DNA from: Smithella sp.
Lineage (GTDB): Bacteria > Desulfobacterota > Syntrophia > Syntrophales > Smithellaceae
Assembly: GCA_017993615.1 (NCBI GenBank)
Contig: JAGOMJ010000018.1
Location: forward strand, 1 to 45,091
Direction of reading: 5' to 3'
DNA length: 45,091 nucleotides
This document shows positions 16,604-25,740 of the stretch, piece after piece. The translations under genes and the position numbers were made by a program. The first letter of the stretch is position 1, and each line of letters opens with the position of its first letter. The notes under the pieces were generated by a model. It was not told where the DNA came from, searched no databases, and saw nothing but the letters and a program-made list of their open reading frames with translations.

Positions 16604-17890
16604 TTATTTGCCGCGAATCAGAACAGAATGGGCATGAGCGTCGAGGCCCTCCATCCGGGCAAAGTCGGCCGTCGGCCTGCTCAGTTTTTCAAACGCTTTT
16701 CTGGAGAAAGAAAGAACGCTCATCCGTTTGTAAAAATCATATACGCCCAGCGGCGATGAAAAACGGGCTGTCCCTCCCGTGGGCAGAATGTGATTGGTTC
16801 CCGCCAGATAATCGCCCAGGGCTTCCGGCGTATAGGAGCCCAGAAAAACAGATCCGGCATTTCTGACCTTTTTTAAAATTTTATCAGGCGATTGGGTCAT
16901 CAACTCCAGATGTTCGGGCGCAAAGCGATTCGCAATATTCACGGCTTCATCAAGGCTTCCGGTGATGAAAATGGCGCAGTACCTGTCCAGCGATTTTTCG
17001 ATAATCTTTTTTCGTGCCGAGGTTTTAATCTGCCGCCTGATTTCCCGGTACACCGTTATGGCGAATGTTTCGGATGGCGTCAAAAGCAATGCCGCCGCCA
17101 TTTCATCGTGCTCGATTTGTGCCAGCATATCCGCCGCCGCAAAAGACGCATTGGCCTTGGCGTCGGCAATAACCACCACTTCGCTGGGTCCCGCAATCAT
17201 ATCAATATCCACCTGACCGAAGACCATCTTTTTCGCCGCGGCGACATAGGCGTTTCCGGGACCGACGATTTTGTCCACCTGAGGAATTGTTTCGGTACCG
17301 TACGCCAGCGCCGCGACCGCCTGCGCGCCGCCGATTTTGAAAATGCGATGAACGCCGCTGATCTCAGCGGCGGCGGCAATGTAAGGATTGAGCTTTCCAG
17401 CCGGTGCGGGGCTGACCAGAACAATTTCTTCGGCGCCCGCAATGCGCGCCGGAATGGCCGCCATCAGAATGGTGGATGGATAGGACGCCTTGCCGCCGGG
17501 AGCGTAAATTCCCACCCGGTGCAGAGGCAATATGCGCTGTTCAAGTTCAACGCCGGTTTCCGGACGGATTTTGTATCCGTGGGCAACCTGACAGCGGTGA
17601 TAACGTTCTATGCGCCGTGCCGCCGATTTTATAATGCTGATTTCCTGTGGTTTTACTTCAGCCAGCGCTTTCTTCTTTTCTGCAGGTGTGGCTTCCAACT
17701 CAGCTGCTGCCGGTGCGTAGCCGTCGAATTTTTTCATGTATTTCAGAAGCGCCCGATCGCCCGAGGCGGCGACATCGTCCACAATTTTGGCCACAGCTGC
17801 CAGGAGTTCAGGTGAGTGAGCCCCTTCTCTGAAGCGCAATTTTTGAAAAAGTTTTTCAAATCCGGCAGCGCTGGATTTTATCATCTTCAT
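16604..17890 (-). CDS. hisD: Histidinol dehydrogenase
   Basis: Oxidises L-histidinol to L-histidine in two NAD+-dependent steps, ending histidine synthesis. Visible family features: [34 protein letters not shown], the [14 protein letters not shown] segment, zinc ligand region AQIEHDE (Gln258, His261), and the catalytic Glu326-His327 in [28 protein letters not shown], with the zinc ligand Asp360, is also present. It is 428 residues, the normal length. Its start overlaps the murA stop by four bases, so translation is coupled. No other his gene is nearby. The murA-hisD pairing is common in deltaproteobacteria. Confidence 0.97.
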   Translation of the reverse strand: MKMIKSSAAGFEKLFQKLRFREGAHSPELLAAVAKIVDDVAASGDRALLKYMKKFDGYAPAAAELEATPAEKKKALAEVKPQEISIIKSAARRIERYHRCQVAHGYKIRPETGVELEQRILPLHRVGIYAPGGKASYPSTILMAAIPARIAGAEEIVLVSPAPAGKLNPYIAAAAEISGVHRIFKIGGAQAVAALAYGTETIPQVDKIVGPGNAYVAAAKKMVFGQVDIDMIAGPSEVVVIADAKANASFAAADMLAQIEHDEMAAALLLTPSETFAITVYREIRRQIKTSARKKIIEKSLDRYCAIFITGSLDEAVNIANRFAPEHLELMTQSPDKILKKVRNAGSVFLGSYTPEALGDYLAGTNHILPTGGTARFSSPLGVYDFYKRMSVLSFSRKAFEKLSRPTADFARMEGLDAHAHSVLIRGK

Positions 17891-19137
17891 GATTTTACCC
17901 TTTTGATATCCGCTCCCAGGGCGGAAAATTTCTTTTCGATGGTTTCATAACCGCGGTCGATATGATAGACGCGGGAAATTTCCGTTGTGCCTTCGGCCAC
18001 CAGCGCCGCCAGAACCAGCGAGGCCGATGCCCGTAAATCCGTGGCCATGGTTTGCGCACCCCTCAGTTTGGGAACGCCCCGGACGACGGCGTTGGCTCCC
18101 TGAATTACAATATCGGCGCCCATGCGCAAAAGTTCGCTGACATGCATAAACCGGTTTTCGAAAACGGTTTCTGTGATCACGCTCAGGCCGGAACCGACCG
18201 CCATGTAAGCCATGATCTGGGCCTGCAAATCCGTGGGGAAGCCGGGATAAGGCAGCGTTGTTACATCGACGCTGTTGATTTTTTTGCCGCACGATACTGT
18301 CAGGCCGTTTTTAATCGGCGAAATTTTCATGCCGGTATCGCGCAGTTTGTTGATCAACGCTTCCAGGTGATGAGGATTGCATCCCAGAACATTGATTTCT
18401 CCGCGTGTCATACCCGCTGCAATCATAAACGTTCCGGCTTCGATCCGGTCGGGGATGATCGACGCTTCCGTCGGCTTGAGGGAAGAAACGCCTTCGATGG
18501 TGATGACATCCGACCCCGCTCCGGTGATTTTCGCGCCCATGCCTTTGAGGACGTCAGCGAGATTGACGACTTCCGGTTCGCGCGCGGCATTGTTCAACAC
18601 GGTGGTTCCCTGGGCGAGGGTTGCCGCCATCATGATATTTTCGGTGCCGGTTACCGTGGGCAAATCGAAATAAATTTCTGCCCCTTTCAATTTTTTGGCT
18701 TTGGCCTCGATATAGCCGTTTTTGAGTTCGACGTGCGCGCCCATGTCTTCCAGCGCCTTGAGATGCAGATTGACCGGACGCGCACCGATAGCGCAGCCTC
18801 CCGGAAGCGAAACTCGCGCCACCCCGGCGCGGGCGACCAGCGGTCCCAAAACCAGAATCGATGCCCGCATGGTTTTCACAAGATCATAGGACGCGACGGG
18901 ATTGTTTATTTTATCAACGCGGATGCGGACGGTTTTTCCGCCTTCCATTTCGGCGCCCATGCTGGTCAAAAGAATTTTTATCGTTTTAATATCCATCAAA
19001 TCAGGAATATTATGAAATGTGTTGGTTCCCGCCGTCAGTAATGACGAAGCCAGAACCGGCAGGGCGGCGTTTTTCGCGCCGCTGATCTGAACATTACCAT
19101 GGAGCGGTTTGCCCCCGTTAATCACGATTTTATCCAT
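17887..19137 (-). CDS. murA: UDP-N-acetylglucosamine 1-carboxyvinyltransferase
   Basis: First committed step of peptidoglycan synthesis: transfers enolpyruvate from PEP to UDP-GlcNAc. Lys22-Asn23 in SGAKNAALP and the catalytic Cys115 in [16 protein letters not shown] are intact; the Cys implies fosfomycin sensitivity at the target level. The repeated inside-out alpha/beta barrel pattern is evident, with [21 protein letters not shown] and the C-terminal [13 protein letters not shown]. Length is 416 residues, as expected. It overlaps prmC upstream by eight bases and hisD downstream by four. Confidence 0.97.
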   Translation of the reverse strand: MDKIVINGGKPLHGNVQISGAKNAALPVLASSLLTAGTNTFHNIPDLMDIKTIKILLTSMGAEMEGGKTVRIRVDKINNPVASYDLVKTMRASILVLGPLVARAGVARVSLPGGCAIGARPVNLHLKALEDMGAHVELKNGYIEAKAKKLKGAEIYFDLPTVTGTENIMMAATLAQGTTVLNNAAREPEVVNLADVLKGMGAKITGAGSDVITIEGVSSLKPTEASIIPDRIEAGTFMIAAGMTRGEINVLGCNPHHLEALINKLRDTGMKISPIKNGLTVSCGKKINSVDVTTLPYPGFPTDLQAQIMAYMAVGSGLSVITETVFENRFMHVSELLRMGADIVIQGANAVVRGVPKLRGAQTMATDLRASASLVLAALVAEGTTEISRVYHIDRGYETIEKKFSALGADIKRVKS

Positions 19138-19990
19138 TGGTCTTTCTCCTTGCTCTCATAACGCGCGGCAATCCGGCATAATCCCGACGCATGGCGACGT
19201 CTTGATAAAATCCGGATTTGTCTAGCAGCCGGCGCACCGCTTCCTCCTGTTTAGCGCCAATTTCCAACAAAAGCCAACCATTTTTTTGAAGGTAATCGGG
19301 TGCCTGACGAATCAGTTTTTCGTAAAATTCAGTTCCTTTTTTGCCGGCCAGAAGGGCACCGGCCGGTTCATAATTTTTCACGCCCGCAGGAAGTTCTTTA
19401 TATTCGTCTTCGGAAATATACGGAGGATTACAGACAATGATATCGAAAACGCCGCTTGCCGGTTCAAATAAATTTCCCGGATGAAAATCAATTCTATCTG
19501 CTAGCTTCAGAGCCAGGGCGTTTTTCCGGGCCACGGCCAACGCGGCGGCGGAAAAATCCGTCGCGGTAATTTTGGCCTGCGGGAGTTCTTTTGCCAGCGC
19601 CAGGGCGATGGCGCCGCTGCCTGTGCCGACGTCCAGAATATGTAATATAGACGTCTCCGTTTTGCGGCAGATGTCCAGTGTTTCTTCAACGATGATTTCC
19701 GTGTCCGGACGCGGAATCAGAACATCCTGATTGACTTCCAGAAAAAATGTCCAGAAGGCTTTCCGGCCTGTAATGTAGGCCACCGGTTCCCGGCGCAATC
19801 TTCTGGATAGACAATTTTGAAACGCTGCCAGCGATTTCTCGCCGACCATCCCATCCGGGTTTTTCAAAAATTCCAGGCGATCGCACTGCAGGCAGAAAGC
19901 CAGCAGGACCTCCGCATCAAGACGTGCGGAAGAAATGTCCGCCGCTTCCAGTTGCCGGGTTGCTTCATTCAGAATGTCGCGGAAAGTCAT
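19130..19990 (-). CDS. prmC: Release factor glutamine methyltransferase
   Basis: N5-methylates the glutamine of the GGQ loop of release factors RF1/RF2 with SAM. The N-terminal helical domain runs to about residue 75. Then come the family's [25 protein letters not shown], motif [16 protein letters not shown] and the substrate-binding NPPY of [13 protein letters not shown] set the start at ATG 19990 (286 residues): AGGAGA lies close upstream and the product then begins [15 protein letters not shown]. The frame is open to 20140, but the extra 50 residues are not family-like and would overlap the promoter. It normally follows prfA directly; here an opposite-strand gene lies between them. Confidence 0.95.
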   Translation of the reverse strand: MTFRDILNEATRQLEAADISSARLDAEVLLAFCLQCDRLEFLKNPDGMVGEKSLAAFQNCLSRRLRREPVAYITGRKAFWTFFLEVNQDVLIPRPDTEIIVEETLDICRKTETSILHILDVGTGSGAIALALAKELPQAKITATDFSAAALAVARKNALALKLADRIDFHPGNLFEPASGVFDIIVCNPPYISEDEYKELPAGVKNYEPAGALLAGKKGTEFYEKLIRQAPDYLQKNGWLLLEIGAKQEEAVRRLLDKSGFYQDVAMRRDYAGLPRVMRARRKTNG

Positions 19991-20045
19991 GATGTCTCCT
20001 GCAGAATACGGTGCGATAATGGAATCAACCCCATGATTTTTGAAA

Positions 20046-20074
20046 AAAATAAAGTGTTGCAAAATAAATGTCAA
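20046..20074 (-). promoter_or_regulatory. Sigma70-type promoter for prmC-murA-hisD
   Basis: On the minus strand a perfect TTGACA (20074-20069) is followed, after exactly 17 bases, by TATTTT (20051-20046). This is about 55 bases upstream of the prmC ATG. It would let prmC-murA-hisD-menG be transcribed independently of the rho-rpmE-prfA part of the cluster, which is cut off by the opposing gene at 20161-20655. Confidence 0.6.
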
Positions 20075-20117
20075 GTGTTTATAAATCCAAGCCATTAATA
20101 TTTTAAAAGAATTGACC

Positions 20118-20149
20118 TCAAACAGCCACAGAAGCATCATGCTGTTTGG
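20118..20149. promoter_or_regulatory. Inverted repeat just before the small HEPN-like gene
   Basis: CAAACAGC (20119-20126) pairs with GCTGTTTG (20141-20148), separated by a 14-base loop; a T-G pair extends it by one. The right arm ends two bases before the GAGG ribosome-binding site of the gene starting at 20161. It could be an operator, or an RNA hairpin affecting translation. The dyad is visible; the role is inference. Confidence 0.35.
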
Positions 20150-20160
20150 CGAGGATGTTT

Positions 20161-20655
20161 ATGAAACCGGGTGCAAGTCTGACCGAAAGATTCGACGGCT
20201 GGTTTGTGAAGCCGATAGAAAAATTGAAAGAGCTGCCGGAGGGTGACGGAGGCTTTCTGGCCCTGTCCGCCGCGTTGTTCCTCTGCGAAAGATACTACCG
20301 CGCTTTAACAGACACGCTTTACGGCAAAAGAGATGATGAAACATTTAAAGTTGCCGCTGCCAAGGATCTGGGGCTGAGTCCGGAAGATTTCAACAGCTTC
20401 TGGATTGTATACAGAAACGGCGTGCAGCATCAGGGAACGCCCAGACATTACATCGACAAGAAAAATCAAATCAAATATTTCTTTCACATCTCCGACGAAT
20501 TCGGCGGGATTCCGGAAATTTTTAAAATCAACGCTTATAAGCGGGAAATCCGGCTGAACGTCTGGAAGTTTGCCGACCTGATCGTCAGCAAGTTTAAAAC
20601 GAATCCGCAAGTCTTTGAAAAAGCGGTCTCCCGTACGTTTCCTGCAGTGAAATAA
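20161..20655 (+). CDS. Small hypothetical protein with HEPN-like R-N-x3-H motif
   Basis: A 164-residue soluble, probably all-helical protein that I do not recognise by name. Its most striking feature is FWIVYRNGVQHQG: Arg85-Asn86-x3-His90 fits the R-[N/D/H]-x3-H signature of HEPN domains, which include many RNases of toxin-antitoxin and defence systems. The length also suits a single HEPN domain. The motif alone is weak evidence, and HEPN-like proteins without catalytic roles exist. ATG 20161 is chosen because GAGG lies six bases upstream; TTG 20146 and ATG 20155 are in frame. It sits alone on the plus strand between prfA and prmC, which are usually adjacent, as if inserted there. No antitoxin-like partner gene is adjacent. 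Confidence 0.7.
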   Translation: MKPGASLTERFDGWFVKPIEKLKELPEGDGGFLALSAALFLCERYYRALTDTLYGKRDDETFKVAAAKDLGLSPEDFNSFWIVYRNGVQHQGTPRHYIDKKNQIKYFFHISDEFGGIPEIFKINAYKREIRLNVWKFADLIVSKFKTNPQVFEKAVSRTFPAVK

Positions 20656-20689
20656 ATCGGAACCACTCAAAAATCAAGGTGATGCTTTT

Positions 20690-21769
20690 TTAGTTTTTCG
20701 TTTTATTCAGAGCTTCGGCCTGATAATGCGCCGCCAGCGAGTCGATCATGGCGCCGATATTGCCGTTGATGAAATTATCCAGATCGTAGCGGGTCAGATT
20801 GATGCGGTGATCGGTAATCCTTCCCTGAGGGAAATTATAGGTGCGGATGCGTTCGGAGCGGTCGCCGCTGCCGACCTGGCTTTTGCGTGTCTGCGCCTGT
20901 TCGGCATTCTGTCTCTGCACCTCGGCATCCAAAAGTCTCGCCCGTAAAACCTTCATAGCCTTGTTCTTGTTCTTGAGCTGGGATTTTTCATCCTGACAGG
21001 TCACGACCAGTCCGGTTGGCAGATGGGTGATGCGGACGGCGGAATCCGTCGTGTTGACGCTCTGGCCGCCATGACCGGTGGAGCGGTAAACGTCAATTCG
21101 CAGATCGTTGGGATCGATATTGATCTCGACCTCTTCCGCCTCGGGCATGATGGCCACGGTGACGGCGGAGGTGTGAATTCTTCCCTGGGCTTCCGTTACC
21201 GGAACGCGCTGGACGCGATGAACGCCACTTTCGTATTTCAGTCGGCTGTAAGCGCCGTCGCCTTCGATCTGTGCGATAATTTCCTTGTATCCGCCCATGC
21301 CGCCCGCAGGAGAGCTGCTTACCACTTCGACGCGCCAGCCCTGGGCTTCGGCATAGCGGGCGTACATCCGGAACAGGTCTGCGGCAAAAAGACCCGCTTC
21401 GTCACCTCCGGTTCCGGCCCTGATTTCCAGAAAGACATTTTTATTGTCGTTGGGATCTTTGGGTAAAAGCAGGATGGTTAATCTGTCTTCAAGGTCGGTT
21501 TGTTGTTGCTTGAGTTGCGGTAATTCTTCCTTGACGATCGCTTTGAGTTCTTCGTCACCTTCCGTCATAACATCCTGGTACTCGTCTATCTGTTTTCTGA
21601 GGGTATTATATTCGCGGATCGTTTCCACCAGCTCTTTCAGATCGGCATACTCTTTGGCATATTTCTGATACATTCCCGGCTTGGAAACGATTTTGGGATC
21701 GCTGAGTTGTCCCTCCAGTTCCCGGTAGCGCAGTTCGATATCGTGCAATTTGTCCCGTATAATATCCAT
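20690..21769 (-). CDS. prfA: Peptide chain release factor 1
   Basis: Releases the finished protein at UAA and UAG codons. The GGQ motif is at 234-236 ([17 protein letters not shown]), with Gln236 the target of PrmC methylation. The codon-recognition element is PVT in [10 protein letters not shown], the RF1 type, not the SPF of RF2. The N-terminal helical domain and the RAGTGGDEA segment are intact. At 359 residues it is full length. rpmE and rho lie upstream on the same strand. In most relatives prmC follows directly; here the gap holds an opposing gene. Confidence 0.97.
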   Translation of the reverse strand: MDIIRDKLHDIELRYRELEGQLSDPKIVSKPGMYQKYAKEYADLKELVETIREYNTLRKQIDEYQDVMTEGDEELKAIVKEELPQLKQQQTDLEDRLTILLLPKDPNDNKNVFLEIRAGTGGDEAGLFAADLFRMYARYAEAQGWRVEVVSSSPAGGMGGYKEIIAQIEGDGAYSRLKYESGVHRVQRVPVTEAQGRIHTSAVTVAIMPEAEEVEINIDPNDLRIDVYRSTGHGGQSVNTTDSAVRITHLPTGLVVTCQDEKSQLKNKNKAMKVLRARLLDAEVQRQNAEQAQTRKSQVGSGDRSERIRTYNFPQGRITDHRINLTRYDLDNFINGNIGAMIDSLAAHYQAEALNKTKN

Positions 21770-21825
21770 GTTTTATGTCTTCAATAATAAATGTAATGAT
21801 TAAGGCGTTTTGGGTTACGTTTGAC

Positions 21826-21856
21826 AGGCTTCCTTCCTGAGTTTTGAAGGAAACCT
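21826..21856. other. Hairpin in the rpmE-prfA spacer
   Basis: AGG-C-TTCCTTC (21826-21836) can pair with GAAGGAA-A-CCT (21846-21856), leaving one mismatch and a nine-base loop. There is no T-run on either side, so it is not a clear intrinsic terminator. The rest of the 278-base spacer between prfA and rpmE shows no convincing gene. One 52-codon frame starting near 22016 on the minus strand is open but has no family resemblance. Confidence 0.4.
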
Positions 21857-22047
21857 ATAAATGGCGATGCAGGGAGGCGTTTAACAACGTTTCTGAAAGA
21901 TAACGAAAGTTGTTCAAAATCAGGCAAACATGTTTCTTGGCATGATCAAGGCAAAATTCCGGATCGAGCAGCGTGCAGGGAAATTGCTTTTTCTTCATTC
22001 GTGGATGTTGCGACATGAAGGTTCTTCTCTGATAAGATGTTATTTTA

Positions 22048-22281
22048 TCAAGATTTTTTCTTCTTGGACGTCGTTGCGTCAACTTTGGTTTCGTATTTTT
22101 TCTTGAATCTTTCCACACGGCCGGCTGTGTCGACAATCTTCTGCTTGCCGGTCATAAAGGGATGGCAATTGGAACATATTTCCGTTTTGATGTCCTTTTT
22201 GGTGGATCTTGTATGGATAACATTACCGCAAACACAGGTAATTGTTGTTTCCTGATAGTCAGGATGAATGCCCTCTTTCAT
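22048..22281 (-). CDS. rpmE: 50S ribosomal protein L31
   Basis: Ribosomal large-subunit protein that bridges to the 30S head. The start MKEGIHPDY is typical. Cys16, Cys18 and the CSNCHPF cysteines make the zinc-binding (C+) form. [22 protein letters not shown] completes the family pattern. At 77 residues it has a lysine-rich tail somewhat longer than usual. It lies between rho and prfA, the standard order. GGGAGGAAAA upstream is a good ribosome-binding site. Confidence 0.96.
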   Translation of the reverse strand: MKEGIHPDYQETTITCVCGNVIHTRSTKKDIKTEICSNCHPFMTGKQKIVDTAGRVERFKKKYETKVDATTSKKKKS

Positions 22282-22416
22282 GATACTTATTTTTCCTCCC
22301 TGATTTTTTATCTATAATTAATCATTAGTGTTTTTTGTCTTCTTGGCCAAACGTTGCCCTGCCTTACAATATATGGAACAAAAATTCAAGTAAAAATAGA
22401 AAACATTTTTATGCGG

Positions 22417-23664
22417 CTACGAATTCATTGAATCCAGAAATTCCTGATTGTTTTCCGTTTTCTTGATTTTGCCGACAATGAATTCCATGGCGTCGACGGG
22501 ATTCATTTCCTGCAACAGCCGGCGCAGAATCCATACGCGATTGAGATTGTTTTTGGGGATCAGCAATTCTTCTTTTCTGGTTCCGGAACGGATCAGGTCG
22601 AAGGCGGGGAAGATCCTGCGGTCGGAAATACGGCGATCCAAATGAAGTTCCATGTTGCCCGTGCCCTTGAATTCTTCAAAAATGACTTCATCCATCCGGC
22701 TTCCGGTATCAATCAATGCCGTGGAAATAATGGTCAGGCTGCCGCCGTTTTCAATATTCCGGGCTGCGCCGAAGAAGCGTTTGGGTTTATGCAAGGCATT
22801 GGAATCCACGCCACCGGAAAGAACCTTGCCGCTGGGCGGAACAACCGTGTTATAGGCGCGCGCCAGACGGGTAATACTGTCGAGCAATATCACCACGTCT
22901 TTTTTATGTTCGACCAGACGTTTGGCTTTTTCGATAACCATTTCCGCTACCTGCACGTGACAGGTCGCCGGCTCATCAAAGGTGGAAGAGATGACTTCGC
23001 CGGAAACGCTGCGCTGCATATCCGTAACTTCTTCCGGACGTTCATCGATCAGGAGAACCATTAGAACGACTTCCGGATGATTGGCGGCAATACTGTGGGC
23101 AATATCCTGAAGCAGAACGGTTTTACCGGTTCGCGGTGGAGAAACAATCAATCCTCGCTGTCCTTTGCCAATGGGCGCGAACAGATCCAGTGTTCTGGTT
23201 GAGTAATTCTTCGGATCATATTCCAGATTTAATTTTTCCTGCGGATACAGAGGGGTAAGGTTATCAAAAAGGATTTTATCACGGGCCTGTTCCGGACTTT
23301 CAAAATTTACCGTATCGACTTTTAAAAGGGCGAAATATTTCTCGCCTTCTTTCGGAGGACGGACTTCGCCCGAAACCGTATCTCCGGTTTTTAAATTAAA
23401 TCTCCTGATTTGTGACGGAGAAATATAGATATCGTCAGGACTGGGCAGGTAGTTGTAATCGATGGCTCGTAAAAAGCCGAATCCATCCGGCAAAATTTCC
23501 AGAACGCCGGAGCCTGAAATAACGCCGTTTTGTTCCGCCTGCGTCTGCAGGATGGCAAAAATCAGCTCCTGACGACGCATCCCGCTCGCTCCCGGCACGT
23601 CCAGTTTTTTGCCCAGTTCATTCAACTCGCTGATGGGCAATCGCTTAATGTCTTCGATGTTCAT
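22417..23664 (-). CDS. rho: Transcription termination factor Rho
   Basis: Hexameric RNA-dependent ATPase that ends transcription at rut sites. An N-terminal helix bundle (1-45) is followed by the cold-shock-like RNA-binding domain with GFGFLR (61-66). The ATPase domain has the P-loop PPRTGKT (176-182), [15 protein letters not shown] and [14 protein letters not shown]. The QDIAHSI region and the [31 protein letters not shown] part complete the secondary RNA-binding centre. At 415 residues it is close to the E. coli length, with no extra insertion. It is first in the rho-rpmE-prfA order, with a long leader upstream. Confidence 0.98.
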   Translation of the reverse strand: MNIEDIKRLPISELNELGKKLDVPGASGMRRQELIFAILQTQAEQNGVISGSGVLEILPDGFGFLRAIDYNYLPSPDDIYISPSQIRRFNLKTGDTVSGEVRPPKEGEKYFALLKVDTVNFESPEQARDKILFDNLTPLYPQEKLNLEYDPKNYSTRTLDLFAPIGKGQRGLIVSPPRTGKTVLLQDIAHSIAANHPEVVLMVLLIDERPEEVTDMQRSVSGEVISSTFDEPATCHVQVAEMVIEKAKRLVEHKKDVVILLDSITRLARAYNTVVPPSGKVLSGGVDSNALHKPKRFFGAARNIENGGSLTIISTALIDTGSRMDEVIFEEFKGTGNMELHLDRRISDRRIFPAFDLIRSGTRKEELLIPKNNLNRVWILRRLLQEMNPVDAMEFIVGKIKKTENNQEFLDSMNS

Positions 23665-23955
23665 AATAGTTCCTTGCCTTAATTTGGAATCGGGTTAAAT
23701 AAAGAAACCCTGATATTGGATATTTGTCTCGGCTTTACTGCATTGTGTTTAAAGAAACAAAATAAAGATAGCTAAGATTTTTAGTAATTACGGATTTAGT
23801 TTCGGCTTGTGTATTTGAATACTTGAAACGCTCCAAAGGGTAGGGCTAAATAGCCTTTTCTCGTTGCCAATAAACTTATATGATTATAATTTCGCTGTCA
23901 AGAAAATTTATTTTAGGCCTTCAATATCACAACCGTCAAGGAAAAAACATCCGCC
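23665..23955 (-). promoter_or_regulatory. rho leader region with candidate promoter
   Basis: This 291-base gap before rho has no gene. On the minus strand TTGACA (23901-23896) is followed after 15 bases by TATAAG (23880-23875). This is a plausible but tightly spaced sigma70 promoter that would give a leader of about 200 bases. A small hairpin GGCTA-AA-TAGCC lies at 23844-23855. Long rho leaders often serve Rho autoregulation, so this may too, but nothing here proves it. Confidence 0.35.
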
Positions 23956-24126
23956 TCAGTCAATGTTTTTTGCTTCTTCCACAAGCATGACCGGAATATC
24001 GTCCTTGATTTCATACAGCAATTTGCACTTATCGCAGATAATGCCATTGGCTTTTTCGTCAAAGCGAACCTTGCCGCGGCATTTGGGGCAGATAAGAATT
24101 TCCAGCAGTTTTTTATTTAACGCCAT
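23956..24126 (-). CDS. Trm112-family zinc-binding protein
   Basis: A 56-residue protein starting MALNKKLLEILICPKCRG with a second CDKCK knuckle and ending VMLVEEAKNID. The two CxxC pairs (Cys13/16 and Cys31/34), the LLEILICP opening and the YEIKDDIPVML segment are those of the Trm112/YcaR family. Members of this family are small zinc proteins; the eukaryotic one activates methyltransferases. Bacterial copies often lie beside lpxK and other lipid A genes with unclear function. GGAGG lies seven bases before the ATG. The gene overlaps the end of the waaC-like gene by 14 bases, so it is the last gene of the envelope operon. Confidence 0.9.
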   Translation of the reverse strand: MALNKKLLEILICPKCRGKVRFDEKANGIICDKCKLLYEIKDDIPVMLVEEAKNID

Positions 24127-25156
24127 TTTTTTCCTCCATGACCGTTTTTTCTACGGCTGCAAAAACCTGTTCAGGTGTTATATGGTCCATACATTTTTTT
24201 TCCGGACATGTCTTCAAAAAACACGGGCTGCAATCTTCTCCGGATCGGATGACCGTGTGTCTTGATCCATAGGGCCCCGTCCGGGCAGGGTCCGTCGGTC
24301 CGAAAACAGCAATTACCGGTGTTCCGACTGCGGCGGCCAGGTGCATAGGGCCGGAATCTGTGGTGACGACCGCTCGCGCTTTCTTATAAATACCGGCAAG
24401 ACAAATCAGGGTTGTTTCCCCACCCAGGTGCAGGCCTGCGGTGGTCATTAAAGCGGTTATTGCTTCCAGCGGCTTTTTGTCGCTGCCGGTAAACACCACG
24501 TTCAATTTCAGCCGGTTTTGAATCAGGTCGGCCAACCGGGCGAATTTTTCATTGCTCCAGAGTTTTGTATCCCATAGGGCAACCGGGTTGACCGCGATGA
24601 ATTTTTTGTCTTCCAGGCGGTGTTTCTGCATGAGCAGTTGTGCTTTTTTTTCTTCCTCGTCGTTTGACGGAAGAACGAACCTGGCCTCCGGCGTTTTTGC
24701 GCCAAGGTGCCGCAAAAAATCCAGATAGCGGTCAACAGCGTGTTTATCCATGTCTTCGGGAATCTTTTCATTAAGAAACAAACCGCTGAGTTCCTGCCAG
24801 GAATCGTATCCCAGTTTCCTTCTGCCTCTGCTGAGAAAGACAATGATTGCGCTTTTAAAAAGCCCGTGAAAATCAATGACCAGATCATAATGGCGCTTTC
24901 GCAGGCCTTTGATAAAGGAGATGCCTTCGTTGAGGGACTGTCTGATTTTCCCGGCCCGGACATTTTGTATCCAAGTCTTGCGGCGTGAAATCAACACCTC
25001 GTCGAGACAGGGGTGATGTTTGACCAGATCGGCGGCCGCTTCTTCCACCACCCAGGTGATATGGGCGTCGGGATAGAGCCGGCGCAGCTCGGCCAGAGAC
25101 GGAAGCGTGTGAATCACATCGCCTATTGCGCTTAATTTTACAATCAGGATGTTCAC
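24113..25156 (-). CDS. waaC: Lipopolysaccharide heptosyltransferase I-like (GT9)
   Basis: Probably adds the first L-glycero-D-manno-heptose to Kdo of the LPS inner core, from the ADP-heptose donor, at the cytoplasmic face of the inner membrane. The N-terminus NILIVKLSAIGDVIHTLP and AHITWVVEE are WaaC-like. The C-terminal donor site has TTDSGPMHLAAAVGTPVIAVFGPT. I start at GTG 25156: it overlaps the gmhB stop and has GAAGGA six bases upstream. The frame is open to 25177. Length 347 residues fits. WaaC and WaaF are homologous, and a third heptosyltransferase type is possible, but the presence of a WaaF-type gene two places upstream supports WaaC. Confidence 0.85.
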   Translation of the reverse strand: MNILIVKLSAIGDVIHTLPSLAELRRLYPDAHITWVVEEAAADLVKHHPCLDEVLISRRKTWIQNVRAGKIRQSLNEGISFIKGLRKRHYDLVIDFHGLFKSAIIVFLSRGRRKLGYDSWQELSGLFLNEKIPEDMDKHAVDRYLDFLRHLGAKTPEARFVLPSNDEEEKKAQLLMQKHRLEDKKFIAVNPVALWDTKLWSNEKFARLADLIQNRLKLNVVFTGSDKKPLEAITALMTTAGLHLGGETTLICLAGIYKKARAVVTTDSGPMHLAAAVGTPVIAVFGPTDPARTGPYGSRHTVIRSGEDCSPCFLKTCPEKKCMDHITPEQVFAAVEKTVMEEKNGVK

Positions 25157-25740
25157 GTTTTGTCCTTCAATATCCACTGTACCGCCTCGAGAATGTCGGC
25201 GGCAATAAAATCAGGTTCGCTCTCCGGGGTTGGCCTGTCCGGTCCGTCGTCCTGGAGCAAGTCGTTTCCGTAGCCTGTTTTCACCAGAATACCTTTCACC
25301 CCGGCTCGTCTGGCGGCGATCATATCGATGTATCGGTCGCCCACCAGATAAGAAAGGGTAAGATTGATATTTAAATCCCGCGCCGCGCGCAGCAGCATTC
25401 CCGGAGCCGGTTTGCGGCAATCGCAAATTTGGCGGTAAGGCGCTTTGCCTTCGGAGGGATGATGGGGACAGTAATAAAAATCATCAATAGAGGCTCCGTG
25501 TGTTTTGAGAATTTTCTGTAAATGGCTGTTGGCGGTTTGCACGAATTCTTCCGTGAACAATCCTCGGGCGACGCCGGATTGATTTGAAATAACGATGGCT
25601 TTCATGCCGCTTTGATTAATCATCTGAATTGCCTTACAGGCGTTCGGAATCACTTTGAGTTTTTCAAGGCCGTCCAGGTAACCGACCTCTTCATTGATAA
25701 CCCCGTCTCTGTCCAGAAAAACCGCCGTATTCTTTTTCAT
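25153..25740 (-). CDS. gmhB: D-glycero-beta-D-manno-heptose 1,7-bisphosphate 7-phosphatase
   Basis: Removes the 7-phosphate of heptose bisphosphate in ADP-heptose synthesis. It is a HAD enzyme: motif I FLDRDGVIN supplies the nucleophile and acid Asp, motif II is VISNQSGVARG and motif IV is VGDRYIDMIAARRAG. The zinc loop YYCPHHP...CDCRKP, typical of GmhB, is complete. At 195 residues it is the standard size. It overlaps waaF by four bases (ATGA) and waaC by four. The kinase/adenylyltransferase (hldE) and the isomerase (gmhA) are not in the window. Confidence 0.95.
   Translation of the reverse strand: MKKNTAVFLDRDGVINEEVGYLDGLEKLKVIPNACKAIQMINQSGMKAIVISNQSGVARGLFTEEFVQTANSHLQKILKTHGASIDDFYYCPHHPSEGKAPYRQICDCRKPAPGMLLRAARDLNINLTLSYLVGDRYIDMIAARRAGVKGILVKTGYGNDLLQDDGPDRPTPESEPDFIAADILEAVQWILKDKT

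Noticed and set aside
21855..22136. Minus-strand 93-codon frame between prfA and rpmE
   Set aside because: Its first third overlaps rpmE in another frame, and the remainder shows no recognisable family or clear coding signal.
23864..24265. Plus-strand 133-codon frame opposite the Trm112 gene
   Set aside because: It is antisense to two clear minus-strand genes and has no protein-family features.
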